Shown in pieces: positions 12,401-25,800 of a DNA stretch of 64,000 bases; positions within the stretch are counted from its first letter, which is position 1, and each line of letters begins with the position of its first letter. This DNA comes from Zeus faber (Eukaryota > Chordata > Actinopteri > Zeiformes > Zeidae). Where the stretch lies: contig OY482852.1 of the NCBI GenBank assembly GCA_960531495.1, positions 34,694,117-34,758,116 of the forward strand, read 5' to 3'. The notes under the pieces are model-generated. The model did no database searches and was not told the DNA's origin. It worked only from the letters and a program-made list of their open reading frames with translations. The position numbers and the translations under genes were made by a program.

Positions 12401-15400
12401 TCACCTCTGGAGAGACAATGGTTCGGTGTTTCTCTAATTCAGCTAGACAGCAAACCGTCCAATGTTCTGAAAATGCACATACCTCGACAAATACATGTTG
12501 TATGGGCCTAAAACTGTTTGACAAACAACACTTTAGCAGCATATACTAGTTTACCATTGTATTTAAACTGTCTGACACTGTCACACAGAGTAATGACTGA
12601 AGCGTTTAACCAATTCACCTTTTCGACGTTTAAATCGGCTGAAAATGCGTTTTTTCCCACATGTGCACATAATGATGAAAATGACCATAACTCGACAAAT
12701 ACATGTTAGATGGGCCTAAAACTGTTTGACAAACAACACTTTAGCAGCATATACTAGTTCACCATTGTATTTAAACTGTCTGACACTGTCACACAGAGTA
12801 ATGACTGAAGCGTTTAACCAATTCCCCTTTTCGACGTTTAAATCGGCTGAAAATGCGTTTTTTCCCACATGTACACATAATGATGAAAATGACCATAACT
12901 CGACAAATACATGTTAGATGGGCCTAAAACTGTTTGACAAACAACACTTTAGCAGCATATACTAGTTCACCATTGTATTTAAACTGTCTGACACTGTCAC
13001 ACAGAGTAATGACTGAAGCGTTTAACCAATTCCCCTTTTCGACGTTTAAATCGGCTGAAAATGCGTTTTTTCCCACATGTACACATAATGATGAAAATGA
13101 TCATAACTCGACAAATACATGTTAGATGGGCCTAAAACTGGTTGACAAACAACACTTTAGCAGCATATACTAGTTCACAATTGTATTTAAAATGTCTGAC
13201 ACTGTCACACAGAGTAATGACTGAAGCGTTTAACCAATTCCCCTTTTCGACGTTTAAATCGGCTGAAAATGCGTTTTTTCCCACATGTGCACACAATGAT
13301 GAAAATGATCATAACTCCACAAATACATGTTAGATGGGCCTAGAAATCTGTGAGAAACACTTAAGAAGCACATAATAGTTCATCATATTAATTAAATTTC
13401 TATGCTGTACTGCAGCATTCTGAATCATTCACCTCTGAAGAGACAATGGTTAGGTGTTTCTCTAATTCAGCTAGACAGCAAACCGTCACAAGTTCTGAAA
13501 ATGATCATAACTCCAGAAATACATGTTAGATGGGCATAGAAATCTGAGAGAAAAACTTAGGAAGCACATAATAGTTCATCATATTAATTAAATTTCAATG
13601 CTGTACTGCAGCATTCTGAATCATTCACCTCTGAAGAGACAATGGTTCGGTGTTTCTCTAATTCAGCTAGACAGCAAACCGTCCAATGTTCTGAAAATGC
13701 TCATACCTCGACAAATACATGTTGTATGGGCCTAAAACTGTTTGACAAACAACGCTTTAGCAGCATATACTAGTTCACCATTGTATTTAAACTGTCTGAC
13801 ACTGTCACACAGAGTAATGACTGAAGCGTTTAACCAATTCCCCTTTTCGACGTTTAAATCGGCTGAAAATGCGTTTTTTCCCACATGTGCACATAATGAT
13901 GAAAATGATCATAACTTGACGAATACATGTTAGATGGGCCTAGAAATCTGTGAGAAACACTTAAGAAGCACATAATAGTTCATCATATTAATTAAATTTC
14001 TATGCTGTACTGCAGCATTCTGAATCATTCACCTCTGAAGAGACAATGGTTCGGTGTTTCTCTAATTCAGCTAGACAGCAAACCGTCACAAGTTCTGAAA
14101 ATGATCATAACTCCATAAATACATGTTAGATGGGCATAGAAATCTGAGAGAAAAACTTAGGAAGCACATAATAGTTCATCATATTAATTAAATTTCAATG
14201 CTGTACTGCAGCATTCTGAATCATTCACCTCTGGAGAGACAATGGTTCGGTGTTTCTCTAATTCAGCTAGACAGCAAACCGTCCAATGTTCTGAAAATGC
14301 TCATACCTCGACAAATACATGTTGTATGGGCCTAAAACTGTTTGACAAACAACGCTTTAGCAGCATATACTAGTTCACCATTGTATTTAAACTGTCTGAC
14401 ACTGTCACACAGAGTAATGACTGAAGCGTTTAACCAATTCCCCTTTTCGACGTTTAAATCGGCTGAAAATGCGTTTTTTCCCACATGTGCACACAATGAT
14501 GAAAATGATCATAACTCCAGAAATACATGTTAGATGGGCATAGAAATCTGAGAGAAACACTTAGGAAGCACATAATAGTTCATCATATTAATTAAATTTC
14601 TATGCTGTACTGCAACATTCTGAATCATTCACCTCTGAAGAGACAATGGTTCGGTGTTTCTCTAATTCAGCTAGACAGCAAACCGTCCAATGTTCTGAAA
14701 ATGCTCATACCTCAACAAATACATGTTTTATGGGCCTAAAACTGTTTGACAAACAACGCTTTAGCAGCATATACTAGTTCACCATTGTATTTAAACTGTC
14801 TGACACTGTCACACAGAGTAATGACTGAAGCGTTTAACCAATTCCCCTTTTCGACGTTTAAATCGGCTGAAAATGCGTTTTTTCCCACATGTGCACATAA
14901 TGATGAAAATGATCATAACTCGACAAATACATGTTAGATGGGCCTAAAACTGTTTGACAAACAACACTTTAGCAGCATATACTAGTTCACCATTGTATTT
15001 AAACTGTCTGACACTGTCACACAGAGTAATGACTGAAGCGTTTAACCAATTCCCCTTTTCGACGTTTAAATCGGCTGAAAATGCGTTTTTTCCCACATGT
15101 GCACACAATGATGAAAATGATCATAACTCCAGAAATACATGTTAGATGGGCATAGAAATCTGAGAGAAACACTTAGGAAGCACATAATAGTTCATCATAT
15201 TAATTAAATTTCTATGCTGTACTGCAGCATTCTGAATCATTCACCTCTGAAGAGACAATGGTTCGGTGTTTCTCTAATTCAGCTAGACAGCAAACCGTCC
15301 AATGTTCTGAAAATGCTCATACCTCAACAAATACATGTTGTATGGGCCTAAAACTGTTTGACAAACAACGCTTTAGCAGCATATACTAGTTCACCATTGT

Positions 15401-17468
15401 ATTTCAACTGTCTGACACTGTCACACAGAGTAATGACTGAAGCGTTTAACCAATTCCCCTTTTCGACGTTTAAATCGGCTGAAAATGCGTTTTTTCCCAC
15501 ATGTGCACATAATGATGAAAATGATCATAACTCGACAAATACATGTTAGATGGGCCTAAAACTGTTTGACAAACAACACTTTAGCAGCATATACTAGTTC
15601 ACCATTGTATTTAAACTGTCTGACACTGTCACACAGAGTAATGACTGAAGCGTTTAACCAATTCCCCTTTTCGACGTTTAAATCGGCTGAAAATGCGTTT
15701 TTTCCCACATGTGCACATAATGATGAAAATGACCATAACTCGACAAATACATGTTAGATGGGCCTAAAACTGTTTGACAAACAACACTTTAGCAGCATAT
15801 ACTAGTTCACCATTGTATTTAAATTGTCTGACACTGTCACACAGAGTAATGACTGAAGCGTTTAACCAATTCCCCTTTTCGACGTTTAAATCGGCTGAAA
15901 ATGCGTTTTTTCCCACATGTACACATAATAATGAAAATGATCATAACTCGACAAATACATGTTAGATGGGCCTAAAACTGTTTGACAAACAACACTTTAG
16001 CAGCATATACTAGTTCACAATTGTATTTAAAATGTCTGACACTGTCACACTGAGTAATGACTGAAGCGTTTAACCAGTTCTCCTTTTCGACGTTTAAATC
16101 GGCTGAAAATGCGTTTTTTCCCACATGTGCACACAATGATGAAAATGATCATAACTCCACAAATACATGTTAGATGGGCCTAGAAATCTGTGAGAAACAC
16201 TTAAGAAGCACATAATAGTTCATCATATTAATTAAATTTCTATGCTGTACTGCAGCATTCTGAATCATTCACCTCTGAAGAGACAATGGTTCGGTGTTTC
16301 TCTGTTTCAGCTAGACAGCAAACCGTCACAAGTTCTGAAAATGATCATAACTCCAGAAATACATGTTAGATGGGCATAGAAATCTGAGAGAAAAACTTAG
16401 GAAGCACATAATAGTTCATCATATTAATTAAATTTCAATGCTGTACTGCAGCATTCTGAATCATTCACCTCTGAAGAGACAATGGTTCGGTGTTTCTCTA
16501 ATTCAGCTAGACAGCAAACCGTCACAAGTTCTGAAAATGATCATAACTCCAGAAATACATGTTAGATGGGCATAGAAATCTGAGAGAAAAACTTAGGAAG
16601 CACATAATAGTTCATCATATTAATTAAATTTCAATGCTGTACTGCAGTATTCTGAATCATTCACCTCTGAAGAGACAATGGTTCGGTGTTTCTCTAATTC
16701 AGCTAGACAGCAAACCGTCCAATGTTCTGAAAATGCTCATACCTCGACAAATACATGTTGTATGGGCCTAAAACTGTTTGACAAACAACGCTTTAGCAGC
16801 ATATACTAGTTCACCATTGTATTTAAACTGTCTGACACTGTCACACAGAGTAATGACTGAAGCGTTTAACCAATTCCCCTTTTCGACGTTTAAATCGGCT
16901 GAAAATGCGTTTTTTCCCACATGTGCACATAATGATGAAAATGATCATAACTTGACGAATACATGTTAGATGGGCCTAAAACTCTTTGACAAACAACACT
17001 TTAGCAGCATATACTAGTTCACAATTGTATTTAAACTGTCTGACACTGTCACACAGAGTAATGACTGAAGCGTTTAAGCAATTCCCCTTTTCGACGTTTA
17101 AATCGGCTGAAAATGCGTTTTTTCCCACATGTGCACACAATGATGAAAATGATCATAACTCCAGAAATACATGTTAGATGGGCCTAGAAATCTGTGAGAA
17201 ACACTTAAGAAGCACATAATAGTTCATCATATTAATTAAATTTCTATGCTGTACTGCAGCATTCTGAATCATTCACCTCTGAAGAGACAATGGTTCGGTG
17301 TTTCTCTAATTCAGCTAGACAGCAAACCGTCACAAGTTCTGAAAATGATCATAACTCCAGAAATACATGTTAGATGGGCATAGAAATCTGAGAGAAAAAC
17401 TTAGGAAGCACATAATAGTTCATCATATTAATTAAATTTCAATGCTGTACTGCAGCATTCTGAATCAT
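12401..17468. repeat. HOR unit 3 (25 monomers, 5068 bp)
   Basis: Copy of the same higher-order unit. It shares the loss seen in unit 2 (hybrid monomer at 14342) and also lacks a 1028-bp block of four A and one B. The missing block corresponds exactly to the distance from 9262 to 10290 in unit 2. The junction monomer at 15358 is a hybrid: T at 15419 is the 9262-type base, while GACG ending at 15468 is the base found in the 4194-type monomer of unit 1. The A monomer at 15982 carries CACACTGAG, which stops the open frame seen in its relatives. Confidence 0.94.
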
Positions 17469-20400
17469 TCACCTCTGGAGAGACAATGGTTCGGTGTTTC
17501 TCTAATTCAGCTAGACAGCAAACCGTCCAATGTTCTGAAAATGCACATACCTCGACAAATACATGTTGTATGGGCCTAAAACTGTTTGACAAACAACACT
17601 TTAGCAGCATATACTAGTTTACCATTGTATTTAAACTGTCTGACACTGTCACACAGAGTAATGACTGAAGCGTTTAACCAATTCACCTTTTCGACGTTTA
17701 AATCGGCTGAAAATGCGTTTTTTCCCACATGTGCACATAATGATGAAAATGACCATAACTCGACAAATACATGTTAGATGGGCCTAAAACTGTTTGACAA
17801 ACAACACTTTAGCAGCATATACTAGTTCACCATTGTATTTAAACTGTCTGACACTGTCACACAGAGTAATGACTGAAGCGTTTAACCAATTCCCCTTTTC
17901 GACGTTTAAATCGGCTGAAAATGCGTTTTTTCCCACATGTACACATAATGATGAAAATGACCATAACTCGACAAATACATGTTAGATGGGCCTAAAACTG
18001 TTTGACAAACAACACTTTAGCAGCATATACTAGTTCACCATTGTATTTAAACTGTCTGACACTGTCACACAGAGTAATGACTGAAGCGTTTAACCAATTC
18101 CCCTTTTCGACGTTTAAATCGGCTGAAAATGCGTTTTTTCCCACATGTACACATAATGATGAAAATGATCATAACTCGACAAATACATGTTAGATGGGCC
18201 TAAAACTGGTTGACAAACAACACTTTAGCAGCATATACTAGTTCACAATTGTATTTAAAATGTCTGACACTGTCACACAGAGTAATGACTGAAGCGTTTA
18301 ACCAATTCCCCTTTTCGACGTTTAAATCGGCTGAAAATGCGTTTTTTCCCACATGTGCACACAATGATGAAAATGATCATAACTCCACAAATACATGTTA
18401 GATGGGCCTAGAAATCTGTGAGAAACACTTAAGAAGCACATAATAGTTCATCATATTAATTAAATTTCTATGCTGTACTGCAGCATTCTGAATCATTCAC
18501 CTCTGAAGAGACAATGGTTAGGTGTTTCTCTAATTCAGCTAGACAGCAAACCGTCACAAGTTCTGAAAATGATCATAACTCCAGAAATACATGTTAGATG
18601 GGCATAGAAATCTGAGAGAAAAACTTAGGAAGCACATAATAGTTCATCATATTAATTAAATTTCAATGCTGTACTGCAGCATTCTGAATCATTCACCTCT
18701 GAAGAGACAATGGTTCGGTGTTTCTCTAATTCAGCTAGACAGCAAACCGTCCAATGTTCTGAAAATGCTCATACCTCGACAAATACATGTTGTATGGGCC
18801 TAAAACTGTTTGACAAACAACGCTTTAGCAGCATATACTAGTTCACCATTGTATTTAAACTGTCTGACACTGTCACACAGAGTAATGACTGAAGCGTTTA
18901 ACCAATTCCCCTTTTCGACGTTTAAATCGGCTGAAAATGCGTTTTTTCCCACATGTGCACATAATGATGAAAATGATCATAACTTGACGAATACATGTTA
19001 GATGGGCCTAGAAATCTGTGAGAAACACTTAAGAAGCACATAATAGTTCATCATATTAATTAAATTTCTATGCTGTACTGCAGCATTCTGAATCATTCAC
19101 CTCTGAAGAGACAATGGTTCGGTGTTTCTCTAATTCAGCTAGACAGCAAACCGTCACAAGTTCTGAAAATGATCATAACTCCATAAATACATGTTAGATG
19201 GGCATAGAAATCTGAGAGAAAAACTTAGGAAGCACATAATAGTTCATCATATTAATTAAATTTCAATGCTGTACTGCAGCATTCTGAATCATTCACCTCT
19301 GGAGAGACAATGGTTCGGTGTTTCTCTAATTCAGCTAGACAGCAAACCGTCCAATGTTCTGAAAATGCTCATACCTCGACAAATACATGTTGTATGGGCC
19401 TAAAACTGTTTGACAAACAACGCTTTAGCAGCATATACTAGTTCACCATTGTATTTAAACTGTCTGACACTGTCACACAGAGTAATGACTGAAGCGTTTA
19501 ACCAATTCCCCTTTTCGACGTTTAAATCGGCTGAAAATGCGTTTTTTCCCACATGTGCACATAATGATGAAAATGATCATAACTCGACGAATACATGTTA
19601 GATGGGCCTAAAACTGTTTGACAAACAACACTTTAGCAGCATATACTAGTTCACCATTGTATTTAAACTGTCTGACACTGTCACACAGAGTAATGACTGA
19701 AGCGTTTAACCAATTCCCCTTTTCGACGTTTAAATCGGCTGAAAATGCGTTTTTTCCCACATGTGCACACAATGATGAAAATGATCATAACTCCAGAAAT
19801 ACATGTTAGATGGGCATAGAAATCTGAGAGAAACACTTAGGAAGCACATAATAGTTCATCATATTAATTAAATTTCTATGCTGTACTGCAACATTCTGAA
19901 TCATTCACCTCTGAAGAGACAATGGTTCGGTGTTTCTCTAATTCAGCTAGACAGCAAACCGTCCAATGTTCTGAAAATGCTCATACCTCAACAAATACAT
20001 GTTTTATGGGCCTAAAACTGTTTGACAAACAACGCTTTAGCAGCATATACTAGTTCACCATTGTATTTAAACTGTCTGACACTGTCACACAGAGTAATGA
20101 CTGAAGCGTTTAACCAATTCCCCTTTTCGACGTTTAAATCGGCTGAAAATGCGTTTTTTCCCACATGTGCACATAATGATGAAAATGATCATAACTCGAC
20201 AAATACATGTTAGATGGGCCTAAAACTGTTTGACAAACAACACTTTAGCAGCATATACTAGTTCACCATTGTATTTAAACTGTCTGACACTGTCACACAG
20301 AGTAATGACTGAAGCGTTTAACCAATTCCCCTTTTCGACGTTTAAATCGGCTGAAAATGCGTTTTTTCCCACATGTGCACACAATGATGAAAATGATCAT

Positions 20401-22812
20401 AACTCCAGAAATACATGTTAGATGGGCATAGAAATCTGAGAGAAACACTTAGGAAGCACATAATAGTTCATCATATTAATTAAATTTCTATGCTGTACTG
20501 CAGCATTCTGAATCATTCACCTCTGAAGAGACAATGGTTCGGTGTTTCTCTAATTCAGCTAGACAGCAAACCGTCCAATGTTCTGAAAATGCTCATACCT
20601 CAACAAATACATGTTGTATGGGCCTAAAACTGTTTGACAAACAACGCTTTAGCAGCATATACTAGTTCACCATTGTATTTCAACTGTCTGACACTGTCAC
20701 ACAGAGTAATGACTGAAGCGTTTAACCAATTCCCCTTTTCGACCTTTAAATCGGCTGAAAATGCGTTTTTTCCCACATGTGCACATAATGATGAAAATGA
20801 TCATAACTCGACAAATACATGTTAGATGGGCCTAAAACTGTTTGACAAACAACACTTTAGCAGCATATACTAGTTCACCATTGTATTTAAACTGTCTGAC
20901 ACTGTCACACAGAGTAATGACTGAAGCGTTTAAGCAATTCCCCTTTTCGACGTTTAAATCGGCTGAAAATGCGTTTTTTCCCACATGTGCACATAATGAT
21001 GAAAATGACCATAACTCGACGAATACATGTTAGATGGGCCTAAAACTGTTTGACAAACAACACTTTAGCAGCATATACTAGTTCACCATTGTATTTAAAT
21101 TGTCTGACACTGTCACACAGAGTAATGACTGAAGCGTTTAACCAATTCCCCTTTTCGACGTTTAAATCGGCTGAAAATGCGTTTTTTCCCACATGTACAC
21201 ATAATAATGAAAATGATCATAACTCGACAAATACATGTTAGATGGGCCTAAAACTGGTTGACAAACAACACTTTAGCAGCATATACTAGTTCACAATTGT
21301 ATTTAAAATGTCTGACACTGTCACACAGAGTAATGACTGAAGCGTTTAACCAATTCCCCTTTTCGACGTTTAAATCGGCTGAAAATGCGTTTTTTCCCAC
21401 ATGTGCACACAATGATGAAAATGATCATAACTCCACAAATACATGTTAGATGGGCCTAGAAATCCGTGAGAAACACTTAGGAAGCACATAATAGTTCATC
21501 ATATTAATTAAATTTCTATGCTGTACTGCAGCATTCTGAATCATTCACCTCTGAAGAGACAATGGTTCGGTGTTTCTCTAATTCAGCTAGACAGCAAACC
21601 GTCCAATGTTCTGAAAATGCTCATACCTCAACAAATACATGTTGTATGGGCCTAAAACTGTTTGACAAACAACGCTTTAGCAGCATATACTAGTTCACCA
21701 TTGTATTTCAACTGTCTGACACAGTCACACAGAGTAATGACTGAAGCGTTTAACCAATTCCCCTTTTCGACGTTTAAATCGGCTGAAAATGCGTTTTTTC
21801 CCACATGTGCACATAATGATGAAAATGATCATAACTCGACAAATACATGTTAGATGGGCCTAAAACTGTTTGACAAACAACACTTTAGCAGCATATACTA
21901 GTTCACCATTGTATTTAAACTGTCTGACACTGTCACACAGAGTAATGACTGAAGCGTTTAACCAATTCCCCTTTTCGACGTTTAAATCGGCTGAAAATGC
22001 GTTTTTTCCCACATGTGCACATAATGATGAAAATGACCATAACTCGACAAATACATGTTAGATGGGCCTAAAACTGTTTGACAAACAACACTTTAGCAGC
22101 ATATACTAGTTCACCATTGTATTTAAATTGTCTGACACTGTCACACAGAGTAATGACTGAAGCGTTTAACCAATTCCCCTTTTCGACGTTTAAATCGGCT
22201 GAAAATGCGTTTTTTCCCACATGTACACATAATAATGAAAATGATCATAACTCGACAAATACATGTTAGATGGGCCTAAAACTGTTTGACAAACAACACT
22301 TTAGCAGCATATACTAGTTCACAATTGTATTTAAAATGTCTGACACTGTCACACAGAGTAATGACTGAAGCGTTTAACCAGTTCTCCTTTTCGACGTTTA
22401 AATCGGCTGAAAATGCGTTTTTTCCCACATGTGCACACAATGATGAAAATGATCATAACTCCACAAATACATGTTAGATGGGCCTAGAAATCTGTGAGAA
22501 ACACTTAAGAAGCACATAATAGTTCATCATATTAATTAAATTTCTATGCTGTACTGCAGCATTCTGAATCATTCACCTCTGAAGAGACAATGGTTCGGTG
22601 TTTCTCTATTTCAGCTAGACAGCAAACCGTCACAAGTTCTGAAAATGATCATAACTCCAGAAATACATGTTAGATGGGCATAGAAATCTGAGAGAAAAAC
22701 TTAGGAAGCACATAATAGTTCATCATATTAATTAAATTTCAATGCTGTACTGCAGCATTCTGAATCATTCACCTCTGAAGAGACAATGGTTCGGTGTTTC
22801 TCTAATTCAGCT
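17469..22812. repeat. HOR unit 4, truncated (~5344 bp)
   Basis: Follows unit 1 monomer for monomer with a constant offset of 17468 up to the B monomer carrying CTCTATTTCAGC (5141 in unit 1, 22609 here). Unlike units 2 and 3 it keeps both monomers of the 1942/2150 pair (19410 and 19618). Within the next B it switches from the expected GTCACAAG form to the GTCCAATG form and leaves unit-1 order, so the end at about 22812 is approximate. Its A monomers are 17586, 17794, 18002, 18210, 18810, 19410, 19618, 20022, 20230, 20634, 20842, 21050, 21258, 21662, 21870, 22078 and 22286. Confidence 0.92.
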
Positions 22813-25800
22813 GGACAGCAAACCGTCCAATGTTCTGAAAATGCTCATACCTCGACAAATACATGTTGTATGGGCCTAAAACTGTTTGACAAACAGCGCT
22901 TTAGCAGCATATACTAGTTCACCATTGTATTTAAACTGTCTGACACTGTCACACAGAGTAATGACTGAAGCGTTTAAGCAATTCCCCTTTTCGACGTTTA
23001 AATCGGCTGAAAATGCGTTTTTTCCCACATGTACACATAATGATGAAAATGATCATAACTCGACAAATACATGTTAGATGGGCCTAAAACTGTTTGACAA
23101 ACAACACTTTAGCAGCATATACTAGTTCACCATTGTATTTAAACTGTCTGACACTGTCACACAGAGTAATGACTGAAGCGTTTAACCAATTCCCCTTTTC
23201 GACGTTTAAATCGGCTGAAAATGCGTTTTTTCCCACATGTGCACACAATGATGAAAATGATCATAACTCCACAAATACATGTTAGATGGGCCTAGAAATC
23301 TGTGAGAAACACTTAAGAAGCACATAATAGTTCATCATATTAATTAAATTTCTATGCTGTACTGCAGCATTCTGAATCATTCACCTCTGAAGAGACAATG
23401 GTTCGGTGTTTCTCTAATTCAGCTAGACAGCAAACCGTCACAAGTTCTGAAAATGATCATAACTCCAAAAATACATGTTAGATGGGCATAGAAATCTGAG
23501 AGAAAAACTTAGGAAGCACATAATAGTTCATCATATTAATTAAATTTCAATGCTGTACTGCAGCATTCTGAATCATTCACCTCTGAAGAGACAATGGTTC
23601 GGTGTTTCTCTAATTCAGCTAGACAGCAAACCGTCCAATGTTCTGAAAATGCTCATACCTCGACAAATACATGTTGTATGGGCCTAAAACTGTTTGACAA
23701 ACAACGCTTTAGCAGCATATACTAGTTCACCATTGTATTTAAACTGTCTGACACTGTCACACAGAGTAATGACTGAAGCGTTTAAGCAATTCCCCTTTTC
23801 GAAGTTTAAATCGGCTGAAAATGCGTTTTTTCCCACATGTGCACATTTTGATGAAAATGATCATAACTCGACAAATACATGTTAGATGGGCCTAAAACTG
23901 TTTGACAAACAACACTTTAGCAGCATATACTAGTTCACCATTGTATTTAAACTGTCTGACACTGTCACACAGAGTAATGACTGAAGCGTTTAACCAATTC
24001 CCCTTTTCGACGTTTAAATCGGCTGAAAATGCGTTTTTTCCCACATGTGCACACAATGATGAAAATGATCATAACTCCAGAAATACATGTTAGATGGGCA
24101 TAGAAATCTGAGAGAAACACTTAGGAAGCACATAATAGTTCATCATATTAATTAAATTTCTATGCTGTACTGCAGCATTCTGAATCATTCACCTCTGAAG
24201 AGACAATGGTTCGGTGTTTCTCTAATTCAGCTAGACAGCAAACCGTCCAATGTTCTGAAAATGCTCATACCTCAACAAATACATGTTGTATGGGCCTAAA
24301 ACTGTTTGACAAACAACGCTTTAGCAGCATATACTAGTTCACCATTGTATTTAAACTGTCTGACACTGTCACACAGAGTAATGACTGAAGCGTTTAACCA
24401 ATTCCCCTTTTCGACATTTAAATCGGCTGAAAATGCGTTTTTTCCCACATGTGCACATAATGATGAAAATGACCATAACTCGACAAATACATGTTAGATG
24501 GGCCTAAAACTGTTTGACAAACAACACTTTAGCAGCATATACTAGTTCACCATTGTATTTAAACTGTCTGACACTGTCACACAGAGTAATGACTGAAGCG
24601 TTTAACCAATTCCCCTTTTCGACGTTTAAATCGGCTGAAAATGCGTTTTTTCCCACATGTGCACACAATGATGAAAATGATCATAACTCCAGAAATACAT
24701 GTTAGATGGGCATAGAAATCTGAGAGAAACACTTAGGAAGCACATAATAGTTCATCATATTAATTAAATTTCTATGCTGTACTGCAGCATTCTGAATCAT
24801 TCACCGCTGAAGAGACAATGGTTCGGAGTTTCTCTAATTCAGCTAGACAGCAAACCGTCCAATGTTCTGAAAATGCTCATACCTCAACAAATACATGTTG
24901 TATGGGCCTAAAACTGTTTGACAAACAACGCTTTAGCAGCATATACTAGTTCACCATTGTATTTAAACTGTCTGACACTGTCACACAGAGTAATGACTGA
25001 AGCGTTTAAGCAATTCCCCTTTTCGACGTTTAAATCGGCTGAAAATGCGTTTTTTCCCACATGTGCACACAATGATGAAAATGATCATAACTCCACAAAT
25101 ACGTGTTAGATCGGCCTAGAAATCTGTGAGAAACACTTAAGAAGCACATAAAAGTTCATCATATTAATTAAATTTCTATGCTGTACTGCAGCATTCTGAA
25201 TCATTCACCTCTGAAGAGACAATGGTTCGGTGTTTCTCTAATTCAGCTAGACAGCAAACCGTCACAAGTTCTGAAAATGATCATAACTCCAAAAATACAT
25301 GTTAGATGGGCATAGAAATCTGAGAGAAAAACTTAGGAAGCACATAATAGTTCATCATATTAATTAAATTTCAATGCTGTACTGCAGCATTCTGAATCAT
25401 TCACCTCTGAAGAGACAATGGTTCGGTGTTTCTCTAATTCAGCTAGACAGCAAACCGTCCAATGTTCTGAAAATGCTCATACCTCAACAAATACATGTTG
25501 TATGGGCCTAAAACTGTTTGACAAACAACGCTTTAGCAGCATATACTAGTTCACCATTGTATTTAAACTGTCTGACACTGTCACACAGAGTAATGACTGA
25601 AGCGTTTAACCAATTCCCCTTTTCGACGTTTAAATCGGCTGAAAATGCGTTTTTTCCCACATGTGCACATAATGATGAAAATGATCATCACTCGACAAAT
25701 ACATGTTAGATGGGCCTAAAACTGTTTGACAAACAACACTTTAGCAGCATATACTAGTTTACCATTGTATTTAAACTGTCTGACACTGTCACACAGAGTA

